64,000 nt of DNA, taken from NCBI GenBank assembly GCA_946894095.1, contig OX335655.1:3100001-3164000 (forward strand). The letters run 5' to 3'. The position numbers and the translations under genes were made by a program. The notes beneath the pieces were generated by a model. That model saw only the letters and a program-made list of their open reading frames with translations. It made no database searches and was not told where the DNA came from. This document shows, one piece after another, positions 22,201 to 34,700 of this stretch (positions are counted from its first letter, which is position 1; every line of letters starts with the position of its first letter). Source of the stretch: Incurvaria masculella (lineage: Eukaryota; Arthropoda; Insecta; Lepidoptera; Incurvariidae).

Positions 22201-24174
22201 GAAAACCGGACATAAACCCTTTTTTGATGACAAATAAGGAGTGACCCACTCATTCTTTGTCGATCAAATTTCTTAACTTTTCCTCAATATTTCAAAGTAA
22301 TACCTTAAACATAACTTGAGATCATTATTTTGAAGCAACACAGTAATTTAGAATATTTTTTAAGTAAAAAAAGAAATTTCAGTTCATTTTGTATGAAACT
22401 ATTTTAGTCTCATCCATCACTTGACTCTGTATGTTTTACATTCTAAGCCTAAGGGCTATCAAACCACAGTAAGCCTCGAGAGTGTTTGCTCCAGGCCTAA
22501 ATTGTCCAACTGGACTAAAAAAACTGAAACGTCATCATTAAATAAACATCTCAAGGAAACGTTAAAAAAATAAAAATCAATACCTACAAAACATGCAGAA
22601 ATAATACATTTGCACTACACCGCACCATTCATGTAACCTAACCTAACCCGATCATATTGAGGAAATTATGATGCGCCCAGCCACATCGTGATTGTGAGTT
22701 AGACTATATACTTTTTCTATTCAGTACAGTATGTAAATAAAATATTAATTTTGATATATTTTTTTACATTGAAGGATTCTTGTCACAAGAAAATTTATTT
22801 TCTCATGGGTTCCTAAAGAGGTAAACTTCACCCTATCCACCCAGAAGCCTAAGTCCGCTAATAGATAACTCCACTCCACGCTAACGCTCCAAATTGGAAT
22901 TACTTGAATAGCGGACTTAGGCTTCAGCTACCTAGTTGCTAAGATTACGTTAATGGAAATCCCATCCCATCTACATCCATATTATTATTATTATTTTAAT
23001 GTAAAAAAAATTTAGTATGAAAGGCACAGAACTTTTGCAGTGGAATAAAAACAAATATGTATATAATACAAATAGACGAATCGATTTTTCGAGGACGAAA
23101 TGACCCATATAGTGTAAATATAAAAAAAGTACACTACCGGTTAGGAGACGCCGATCTACCTATTTCTACAACATAAAACATTCTACCACAACCACACATA
23201 AGAGAATGTGGTTTTGGTCAACAGCGCTGGTCAGCAGTTTCATACAAGAAATCAAATAATAATGAATAACTAAAATAACATCACTTACTGAGCCATTACA
23301 ACAATTTCGCGAAATTAAACTTTTGTGCTTCCAATAGATAAATAAGTAATTTAGTATTGTTGGATGCAGAGTTTGGAAAAGCAGTTGCTCTTACTCTTAG
23401 ATTTTCATCTGAGCTACTACTTTCGTACTTTACTACGGTTGGATGCCTCTCACAAAGAGAATTTAATTATTGCGTTTTGCCTCTCGCCAATACACGACAC
23501 AAATAATGCCATGAATTTTAAAAATATTATCACAGAATATATATAATACAGGTAAAGTGCCATTATCTTCGCGGTACGGGGATGAGTTGCCATAATAACA
23601 ATGCAAGTTACCCACTGCTTATTCATTTTAAGCTGAGGGTATTTTTTCGTTAAGTAATTATTAATTTGTGAAGATATGTTTGTGGTTTAGGTAATATTAT
23701 ATTATCTATGGTTTAGGTTAGCCATACATGCATACATACCTTCACGCTGTTTTCCCGTGTAGTAGTAGTAGTGGTTTGATACCATCGCGAGTTGTACTCG
23801 AAAACTCCTTGTTAGATTATGACGAAATAAAAAAAACTGTATAAAGTCTAATCTAAATTGGATGGCAAAAAATATCGTTTGACAGAGTTATAACTTCCGG
23901 GATTGACGTTGGGGTTTGTTTTCTTCATAGAATTCAGGAAAACAAAACTAGCGGTAGTAAGTAACCCGACTTCTACAACCCCCATTTGATTTTATTAAAA
24001 TTATGAAAAATCATGTCGTAACTCGTAAAAGACAGTGGTGCCCTCAGCCAGGCGGAAAAATACGTATAATATATACTTCGTAAATATAAATCACAGCTAA
24101 TAGACATAAACACAGAAAATAAAAATAAATATTCACAGAATACTGGAATTAAATTTATTTACAAACAACCACAG
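22201..24174. other. Intergenic DNA, mostly unrecognised
   Basis: Apart from the small inverted repeat at 22.85 kb and a short 'aacctaacctaaccc' at 22.63 kb, I see nothing I can support. Confidence 0.4.
22846..22930. repeat. Small inverted repeat
   Basis: 'gaagcctaagtccgct' pairs with 'agcggacttaggcttc'. Confidence 0.7.
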
Positions 24175-24284
24175 AATATCCAAGACACACGTTTTCAGAG
24201 AGAACCTGTCAAAATTTAGTACGATATTAACACCAGACACCATGCAAAAACCCGTTCGGCGTAACATTGAATGAAAAGATGGTC

Positions 24285-24705
24285 GAAGCGGATTTTTTTT
24301 ATGCAACCTGACATGGATGGCTACTAACACACAACTACCGTTATTATAATCATTAGTTATTATATTAGCCCAATAAACAACCTTCCCGAAGGAATTAGGT
24401 GCCATGCCAGGACCTTCCCTTTATGAGCACGGCTATATTGAATTGGATGGAAAACATGGGACAATTTTTAATTGCAGCTTAGATCATATTTTCATCCAAT
24501 GGGATGGTACCAACCCGGGCAGGTTTAAACCATACCACCTAGTAGGGGAAGGGAACCTACAGTTTTACATGGATTCCGAACCATAGAGCATCTCGCATTC
24601 GTGACGAAATGTACTTATCCAACTCAGAATGAGAAAGAAAGTGGTGCATGAACAAGGCGAGGATTGGAATCCAGACCTCTGGTATGCTAGCCAAGCAAAC
24701 GCAAT
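24285..24705 (-). repeat. Family S SINE with tRNA-like head, inverted
   Basis: The right end, read on the minus strand, has 'gtctggattccaatcctcgc', a tRNA B-box-like sequence. The body with 'aggtgccatgccaggacct' follows. Confidence 0.8.
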
Positions 24706-24715
24706 TAAAGATATA

Positions 24716-24935
24716 TTCAGTTTTGGTATTACTAAGAAAGTATGTACTGATACTTTCATGCTTCGTTATTTGCAGCCATTTACCTTATCATTTATATTTT
24801 TTTGTTACGATAATTACTTTTTCAGGCGACATATGTAACGCAACCACTCGACCCAGGCAGACCGACACTTTTAGCTTCAGATGGTTGGTCTTTATCATGT
24901 GAAACCAGTTTCAGCCATTTACGTTATCGTTAGCA
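24716..24935. repeat. Second copy of the 18-kb fold-back repeat family
   Basis: Shares 'actttcatgcttcgttattt' and 'acgcaaccact...gcagaccgacac' with the copies at 18.4-18.9 kb. It follows a family S SINE directly. Confidence 0.65.
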
Positions 24936-25004
24936 TTTGTTCAATTTGTTCAGCAAGTGTTCTGTCAATGGAAAACCGATATTACGCAGTGTCCTGTAAA
25001 TGGA

Positions 25005-25226
25005 AAAACTGGCCAAGGGCGAGTCGGACTCGCACACGAAGGGTTCCGTACTATCGTACAAGATTTAACACACAAAATCACGTTTTGTGTATGGGACCCC
25101 CCTTTAATTTTTATTATTTTTTATTTGATCTGTTTGTTGTTATAGCGGCAAAATAAATACACAATCTGTGGAAATTTCAGCTGCCTACCTATTACGGTTC
25201 ATAGGATACAGCCCTGTGACAGACTT
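25005..25226 (+). repeat. Family R1, 3'-truncated copy
   Basis: 'ctggccaagggcgagtcgga' to 'cagccctgtgacagac'. The ggac tract and end palindrome are absent. Confidence 0.85.
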
Positions 25227-26224
25227 ATATTTATTTTAAAATAAGCCAGCTGTATCAATTGTGAGAAAAAATCTTTTATTTGTACTTTACTAATTTAGTA
25301 AATGGTTTTTTGTGGCATATTAAAGAATTTTCAATCAATCAATCAATCAAATAATCTTTTTTTTTAACTAGTTTCTTAGTTAAAATAAGAACCACAATGT
25401 AGATTAAAGAATTTTATTGGGTACTGACATGTATAGATACAAAGAAACCGCTATATAAAAACCTATGAAAGGATAAAATACTTCTGAATTCCCTACGACT
25501 GGTGTGATCCCTTTGCGATGATATAATTTTTTGAAAATATACAGTGCAGTATTTTTTTCACCATACTTCATATCTGACATAGAACAATAATTTGGATTTC
25601 AGTCTGACTTAGGTAGTATTTCATGATTTATTTAGTACAACATATGGATATACATGTTAATCAAAGATTCAAAGTTATAAATATTTTCAATGTCATTACA
25701 TTAATCCTTAAATTATTCAGTTTTAGGATTTGCAACATTTTAAGGATAATTGGAAGTACATAGGAAGCTTTGTTACTTTCACAATCTACTATTTATATAT
25801 TCTTAAAGCTACAATATATAATGCAAGCATATAGTCAACAGGCACACGATATTGGATAGGCACTGATATAGCGACACATGGTCGATTTTCATGTTAACCA
25901 GGTCAATTAATCTAATTTTTTCGCATTACATTATTGCCAAGATAATACTGTTGAGGTACCTAGGTTTTAATTTTACGGAAAATCTAAAAATGCAAGACAA
26001 AATTGAGAAATTCTAAATCAGTTAAAAAATAAATATTTAAAATATTTAAATGATTTTGGTTATACCTATTCTATATCATTAAAATTTTGTCGTCCTGAGG
26101 TTTTTCCGAACGGAAAATCTTCATTGGATTTGTTTTGAGCATTGGTAGAAATGTACAGAAAATAAATTCTGTAAAATAAAATAAAAGTAAAGAAATAAAA
26201 CCAAATTAAATTAGAAATAAACAT

Positions 26225-28620
26225 TTATTGCATTTTTGGTAAATTAAGGGTCCATACTGAAACTGTTCATGCGTAAATAATAAAAATATAATTACAACTA
26301 CATAAATGATCAAAAATAATAAACCATTAAAAATAACTATATAGCGACAAATTACGAATCTTCATACAATGCACACGAGGAATATGACATTTAGCATCGA
26401 AGCACCCTCATAATACTGAGCTAAAAAGCATACGAACCCCTTAACATAAATGCTATACTAGGCTAAAGCAACTTTGTACGGGATATTGTTATTGCTAATA
26501 CTGGCAAACATTCTGCGATGTTCCAAAACTCAGTTCACTTCAGTAGTGTGACCATAACATTCCTCAGTAGCCATAATTCCGACTTATAATATCAGAAAAT
26601 TGGAAAATGGGTTGCTAGACAAACATTGAGATAAAAAAAACACAATAAAGTTATATTCCGCAAAGACAAAATGGAATATTTAACATACGAGTTGTACTGT
26701 AAGTGTTTTTTGAATTCCTTAAAAAATATCTCATCCATGAAATGTATCTTGAAAAGTATATCTGTCTATTGAGAGTTCACAGACTTTTTACAATAATAGT
26801 CCCAGCACGTCCAACACCCTATTCCTGAGTATTGCTCTTTGAGGTTACACTAGTAAATCCCATGATAACAACATCTCAGTAAAATATTCGCGATTGTGCT
26901 AATTCCGATAAAAACAAGATGGATTACAGGTTCGTTACCACAAAGGTGCGATTGCTACATTACTTAAACAACCGGTTCAGACAGAGAATACCAGATGCAA
27001 TATAACGCACAGCACGATACCATGTACAGCTTAGTCGCTTAACTCGTACTCGAATGTTTCCTACGCTGCAATCAACTTTTTATCCACTGTACAACTTAAC
27101 CATCTCATGAGCAAATTGTTTTTTTTTTTGTCTTGCCTCTCTGCAATCAGCTTGAATTTGGAGCCTTTATCAGAGGTGTGGGTATGTGGATATGACTTGA
27201 AAAGCTGCCGTCCAATGATGACAAGCTTTATACTTCTTTGTATATATATATAATATGACTGCATTTATTATTGTTATTTTATAATTCGGCCTCAATTCTT
27301 GGTCGCTTCAGCCGTGTTACATCGTTTTTAGTGTCCAGTAGTCCCACAGCTAGCGGATTTGTGTGATTTTGTAGTCGTGATTTGTAGGATTTTGAGCGCT
27401 TCTGGCTTTCCTCCTGTACATTACATTACATTATATTTACTAAGAACATCTAGTAGTCTTCACGAATTATGCATTAAAAGGAGAACATATATTGCACAAT
27501 CAAAGAAAGCTTGAAAGAAAATTCCGGATTAAAAAAGGCCTCAAAATATGTGTGAGACCAACACAAAATTTAACACCTTCATTGTGCTGGAGATGGTCAC
27601 AATTTTATTCCATTTAATAAGTTCATACGGTTGTTTTCACCAACTACAGCTAAACATCAGATAAGCCTAGGGGTAACTGAAAGCCTAGGGGTAACTGATT
27701 GTGTTATGTGTCCAGAGGTACGAACAAAGCGTGCATTTTAATTAAGAATGTAATATTATATATACACTATCCGACAGCCAGATACGTTAGGAATTAGTTA
27801 CTTTAACCGAAGGACCGTGCGATGTATAGGTAAATTAAACCTGTCGTTTAAATAGCTCACAATAGGACTCCAGTAACATCCAGAAAAAAAAACCCCATTT
27901 TTTATCTTTGCAAACTGTTAACCACTCATTATGTGTGTCTATAAACATTGCGCGAATAAAGTTAAGACATCAATCAACTACTGGGAAACCTTATACCAAC
28001 TATCGATGCTCGGATGTAAGAAATGGCATCCTCGACGGTTTGAAATTTTTATTAAATCCTTGCATCATTGTATGTTGTTCTTGTTGCGGTGTTGTTGTGT
28101 ACTTGTGTAGTTGTCTTGTGATTTGAGTCGTTCTTTTTTAGTTGAACCAAACACCAAAATAAACCTAACTACTAAACGACAATAAACAACATTGAATAGC
28201 TCTCACTAACCGATATTTAGCTGTGGGTTGTGCAAACGGCCGTTAATCCAGTACATTTAGCTGTAGATTATCTGTGTCGTAAGCGTTTAAGCGACTACTT
28301 GGAAAGGGAGTCGATCGCAAATTCTTCTCAGAGATATAATTAAAGTTTAGTGAACTAACAGTACAATTTGTAAATGCATACGAAAATTATTCATCAAAAC
28401 TGACTTGGTCAAATGCGTTTAGGGAAACTATATCGATTACATTGCGGGTCATTGCTGGGCTTAAATAAATGCTAAAGCCCAATTTATATTTAAAAAATAT
28501 GTTCTCTTTCCACACATAATAAAACCGGGGTACCGTCCTGACTTTAATGGACAATAAAATGAGTGATTTGGACAGGCGTGCCCATGAACACTCGAAGTCT
28601 CTTCCCAAATCGACGCCGCC
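26225..28620 (-). other. Possible long RhoGDI 3' untranslated region
   Basis: About 2.4 kb downstream of the RhoGDI stop holds none of the repeat families found elsewhere and no convincing coding frame. On the minus strand it ends near an AATAAA motif at about 26227. A small direct repeat (aagcctaggggtaactga twice) lies at about 27665-27705. Inference only. Confidence 0.3.
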
Positions 28621-28730
28621 TTAGTTCCAGTCCTTTTTGATCTCGAAGGTCCACTCCCACTGCAGGTGCTGATGTTTGTCGTCGTCCGTAAAGAGACTGT
28701 TGACGGTGTAGGAGCCTCGCGCCATCAGGC
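28621..28730 (-). CDS. RhoGDI: RhoGDI exon 6: C-terminus and stop
   Basis: Acceptor ctttcctcag. It encodes '[19 protein letters not shown]', then '[17 protein letters not shown]' and TAA at 28623-28621. The conserved WEW motif and the C-terminal Lys-Asp-Trp are present. Confidence 0.95.
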
Positions 28731-31700
28731 CTGAGGAAAGACCATCAGTCATGAGGAATACTTATTCGTACTGAGGCATGCCGCTTTTCTAAGCATTTAA
28801 ATTTTTTGAGATTACCGCGGTCGTAGACATGTTTGAAAAATGTTACGGCTTTTCACGCGGCAGGAAGACAATCTCCAACGTTTCGAGCTAATCATTCAGC
28901 CCATCATTAATGGGGCATCCGCCATCCGTTCGTACGCAGTCGTCTGCTGCATACGAACGTGGCGGATGCCTCCTTGATAACGGGCTGAATGATTAGCTCG
29001 AAACGTCGGAGAATGTCTCTTCCTGCCGCGTGAAAAGCCGTAACATTTTTCAAACACATTTAAAATTGGTTTTGCATCCTTTAGTTGCATGTAAGGGCAG
29101 CACGGAAAAAACCGGTCAAGTGCGAGCCGGACTCGCACACGAAGGGTTCCGTACCATCGGAACCTTGTAACTTTCATATTTTTTTAATTTTACCTATTTG
29201 TTGTTATAGCGGCAAAATAAATACACACTCTGTGAAAATTTCAGCTGCCAGCTACCTATAACAGTTCATGAGATACAGCCCCGTGACATGACGGACGGAT
29301 GGACGGACGGACGGACAGCGGAGGCTTAGTAATAGGGTTCCGTTGGCACCCTTTGGGTATGAAACCCTAAAAAGAGTAAGTATTATATAAGTAAAACCGG
29401 AATTACACCAGAGCATACTAAAATTTCGAAAGTCTCTTAGGCATGGCAATATGTGCGTCATATCGCTAGCTGCCACACGCATTCCCAAAGCCAATGGATC
29501 CGTTCGCAATGTCGCATGCGGTCAAAGGATTTTAAGATTTTTGAATGAAGTGAATTCATAAAACATATTGCCACTGTCAATAAAATCGTGTTTGGCATCA
29601 GACGCTAGATACAGTCCTAGTTTTACTTAAGTAACTATACTTTTTCATACTAAACGAATACTTCGACAATGGCTTGGATGTTTGAATGTTCAATCTTTGC
29701 CGTCAAGTCCACAATGCAGGCAAAACATAAAATCAATGTCTGTATAATCTTAAACACTGTTTCAGTAGGAGGCATTGATTACGGGAGGAGGGACTGTAGG
29801 AGAATTCCAAATTATGGGTATACAGCAGGTGGCGAAATTGACAGACGCAATGTGTCTGTTTTGCTGGTTCGGGTTCAACCTTGTAGCATATTCGTAAAGT
29901 TATTACTTTTAACAAGGCTCTTTCTTTTATTAATGCGTTCTTGCTTCGCGGTCAATTCTACATAAACACGATGTTAATTTTTTTCGCGACATTACTATTT
30001 TAATACCTATTATTTAACTATTTCGTATAGTGATCATTTTGTGGTATTTAAAAATTAAATCTGAAATAGTAAAAATAAATTGCAGATTTAATCCAAACAT
30101 TTACCCCAGCGACAATTTCCCTTTGGAATGGTGTAAGCACACCATGTGTACGCGCCACTGCCAAGGTCACGCGTTTGCTGTCTCGCAGCTGACTGCGCGC
30201 CGCCGCCAATTTTATCGCGTCGATCCGAATGTACATTTTCACATTTATTTTTAAAAAATGTCCTACTTTAGAACTTTTTGTTAATGCAGTGCGATTCCTA
30301 TTACTAAATACTATGTTTTCATACTAGTATTAGAAATCGGAAATTTTAAAACAAAATCTCAAAACAAAAAATCCTTCTTTTTCGGAATCAGTATGCGACT
30401 TAAAATAACCCCCTTTCGGGAATGTCGCCAACTTGTTTAACACCGTGTATATCACATTCGTTGAAATAAGCGATGTGCTTGCTTAGAACGAAAAAGTATT
30501 TTCACCATAGACCTAGCATGCGCGCGCAGCGCGCTTACAAGACGAACAGAGTGTGGGAGCGAGAGTCGGTTTCAAATATCACTACCGATGAATTAGAGAG
30601 GGATGGAACATAATTCCCGATGAGACCACTTTCAAAATCGTGATCACCACGCAGTGTACAAACACATAAAATGTCAAACGTTTTTTCGAAATATCTCGAA
30701 CATTTCTAAGTATTCCTTAAAGAAAGTAGTGTTGAAGCCATCGTTACCTGTGCCTTTACGGATTGTGAGGTAAACAATCGCCATAACCAAGAGAAATACA
30801 CTTTTAAAGGGTAAAAACGAACTATCAACCTTACCCATTTTCTTGTTATATACGCCGAAACTCTGCAAATAAAGTTACTGTAATTGTAAATTACGCTTCC
30901 TTTTATCAATATTTATATAATTTATAACATTTCCTGCGTACATTTAGGATATTTTGAAGACGTGAGAAAATATTTTACTTCGCTAGGGCTTGACAGAGAC
31001 CTTTGTTTGACAATCGATATTTTTTTTACAGATCACCACGCGAATCAGACGCCGCGCGCCGCGGCGCCGTGCGGTTCGGTCGCCACTCCTTTCATGGGAT
31101 AATATATATTGAAACTATTTTGGATCTATTTCAAGATTATTTTTATGATATCATTCTTTACGTTAGTACCCTGCTGGATGAGTTTTATGCAATTGGGCAC
31201 ATTATTAAGTGGCTAGAGTCCACGTCACAGATTACAAAAAATCTCTCTTGTTCACAGCTCTTTTAATTTAAGATGGTCTTTTCATTCCTATCTGACTCCC
31301 ATTAAACGTTATTGATGGATGTTGAAGCCACCTATTTTTCGAAATGAGTAAAAATATGATCGTTTATTTGGTGTTTGTAATCAGAGCCAGCTAAGTGCTG
31401 GGATTGCATTATTTCGAAAACTACCAATTACTTGAAATGTTATTGGAAGAGACTAACTTTTTACCATTTGGTAATCTAGAGAAAAGTATATATTTTTTTC
31501 AGATCGAAATTGACATTAGCATTTCAATTATTTTTCTTTACAAACTTTATTTTATTTTATTAAAAAAAATCTTGCCGGCCAGTATTACGAAGCAATTGAT
31601 TGTTTCTGAATTTCCCTATTCCCTAAAATATCTATGTCCAATTATTTGTATTGAATTGTTCGTGCGAAAAAAGCGTAAGTACTCACTAGGAGGAGTACTC

Positions 31701-34700
31701 GCAACTATGAAGAGAAATAGTGGACAAAATTTTATCAAATTATATTTTTCTAGAGAGCTGCCACATTATTACATTTCAACTACTAGAACTACATTCAATG
31801 ACTATAAAATAAGTCACTTAATATCATCCCAGAAGGTAGCCACGCACGCAGAAAAATAAAAATAAACTTCCAACCTTTGACAACCTGTCAAATTTAAATG
31901 AAATATCGGAGCATGGCACTATTATACCGTAACAAAAATGTAAATTTGTCTATAACCAAACAAAAGTACATATGCTTTGGGCGAAATTTTGCTTTGTTAA
32001 ATAGCAAAAAGGATTATCTGTTATTTTTTATATTTATGCAACCTGACATGTATGGCTAATACCACACAACTACCGTAATAATATAAGCCCAACACACCAC
32101 ATTTCCGAAGGAATTAGATGCCATGCCAGGAACTTCCCCTTCATTGCCGCTTCGACCATCCGGACGGGCTTAAACCCTACAGTTTCACGTGGATTCCGAA
32201 CCATGGAGCAGCTCCTTTCTTGACGAAATGCATCTATCCAACTCAGAATGAGAAATAAAGTGGTGCGTAAACGGTGCGAGCATATGTACCCAGAACTCTG
32301 GTATGCTAGGCAAGTCCCCGCGCCACTAGGCTACAAGCGTTTGCACCAAAAAAAGTACCGGTCATCAATAAGAAAAAATAGTAAAAACATTTTTAAAAAC
32401 AAGCTTGCAATAAGATTTTGAAAATAATCTGGAAATCCTGCTTCCAACGAATGTCACGACGAAAAACGTTTTTAGATCTTTTTCAAAATCTGATAACAAT
32501 GCTTCAAATGTAGATGTCGCTGATACTTTTTTTATTTTTTTTGTCCTGACAACATCATAAAACAAATAAGTTGCAAGGGTGCAAAGCCGGAATATCGGAA
32601 AATTTCAAAAATAAAGAAAAAAAATCTTATCTCGTTACCACGTGACATCTGACAAAAGGTATCATGGGTCAAAACCTTACAAATTACCCCACTTACCTAT
32701 AAATTAATGTTGTCGGCCGATGTGTCGAACATACTGTATAATGCTCTATCAATCAATGATGTTGCACTAATAGCCTCGGCACAATAACTTGACAACGCAT
32801 TTTTTCTATTGGACCAGGGTGGCATACGTTTCAATGAATCCGAAAAAATATAAGTTTTAGGTACATTGGCATTGATTGTAAAGTGATAAGGTAACTCATT
32901 GATTAAGAAGAAAACATAATTACATCTTTTATTTTTCTTAAATTTTAATTGAAACCGTTAGAAATACATTAACCACCATAAAAGCTTAATAATACATACT
33001 CACGGAAGCGAAAGCGATAAGTTCTCGTGTTCGCTTCTGCCAAACTCTATGCAGAAAAAAGATGCCTTTTTTCTACATAGATTTTACAGAAACGAACGCG
33101 AGAACTTCTCGTTTTCGCTTTCATGAGTAGACCCCTGTCTTTGTGCGAATGGAAAGAATACGAAAAATATTTATCCGAGTAGGGGTCATTCGCTATGTGT
33201 ACATTTATGTATATAAAATGTCCACAGCTTTTTTCTACTTAGCGGATGACAGCTACTCGCCCTCAGATGAGTCGCGTGCTTAGAAGTTAAAGGGATTTTA
33301 AAAAGGTTTTATTTAATAGTTTATTTTACAAATGTTGGTGCACATGCACATCCAATAAATATCGATATCGATAATTTTGGATGCGGGACTTAGCAACACT
33401 CTTTTTCACCAACACATTAACAGTGCACCTATACTGTTGCATTTCGATTTTTGTCTCGCCAGCTATCAGACTTTGTTGTTCTTGTACATCCTATTTCTAT
33501 GATTTTCACTTAAGAGCAGTTTACATTGACGGTCAGACCATCTCATCATCCAATGCGATGGTACCAACACGGGCAGGTATCTTACCACCTAGCAGAGGAA
33601 GGGGACATTTAGTTTTACATCGATTCAACCATAGAACATCTCGCATGTGTTCTCCTTACCTGAGGGTGCGTCCTCGGGTGGCGTGGTGTACGATTGTATC
33701 TCAGTCTTGGGCGGGTACGAGCCCACCATGTGTGTCATCTTGTCCACTGCAACCGACACGACATTTTGGGTATAATCATTTATTTACTATGACACTTCAA
33801 GGGCCCGTTCGCCGCGTCGACCCCTTATAGAAACGATGGCAATATTAATACTGGTAACTAAGGTCCCAGGAACCCTAACGCGCCCAGAGTTCCTTGAGCA
33901 TCGAACGTCAAGGCGTCGGATCACTGGGCTACCAAGACTGCAGTGATTTAGTTAATCCTGTCTATAGCAAATGCAAATTATAATCTCGGATTAGAAGGAA
34001 AGACACAAATGCAACAGGCATAATAATGTGTACCATATGGAATCAGTTAGCAAGTCAAATACCTGGGGCTACCATGGTAAGTTAATTCGCCAGGTGAATA
34101 GCAGATGAACAGGCAAGAGAGTGATTCTTCAATCAATGCAACAGGCATTGGTCTTTCCTTACTCACAAAATATTGATATGTTTTGGTTTCAAAATAATAA
34201 ACACATGTAAAAAAAACCATATGTACTGAAAATTCTATTGCAGAAAGAAAGTAACAAGTAATACAGAGATGCATGCAGGTGTTCATCAACTCCACCAGTC
34301 GTACCTACCATAGACAGTTACAAGCTGAGGCTCCGCTCGGGTCGATTTCGTTTTTGACAATTACCCAGCTGAGCCCAGGTTATTACTTCATTTTAGCTAA
34401 CGTTCTTTCAGAGCCGGTAGTCTCAGTTGTCACCTAAATTGGCGTTACGGCAAACCGATCGACTGGCGTTTTCAAATGTATGGAGAAATTGAAGAGCGCG
34501 CGCAGCGGGCGTTAAGCGAACTAACATTTGCGAGTCCGAGCCTGATTCGACAGCTTACTCAACGTTGCCGTAAATACGTCGACGTTGCCGTTAACGTCCA
34601 CTCCGCGTTTTCATACAAATCGGAAGTCCGCGTTTGACTTTGACAGCTTGAAGAAGTAAAACCACAGAATATCTAGTAAAAACCTGTATGGAGTTTGGAG

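Noticed and set aside
31395..31859. Possible 154-residue protein gene
   Set aside because: No ATG at its head, AT-rich codons, no recognised motif; kept only as an unassigned open frame.
33381..33830. 149-codon plus-strand frame
   Set aside because: Runs antisense through RhoGDI exon 5 and a SINE; no motifs.
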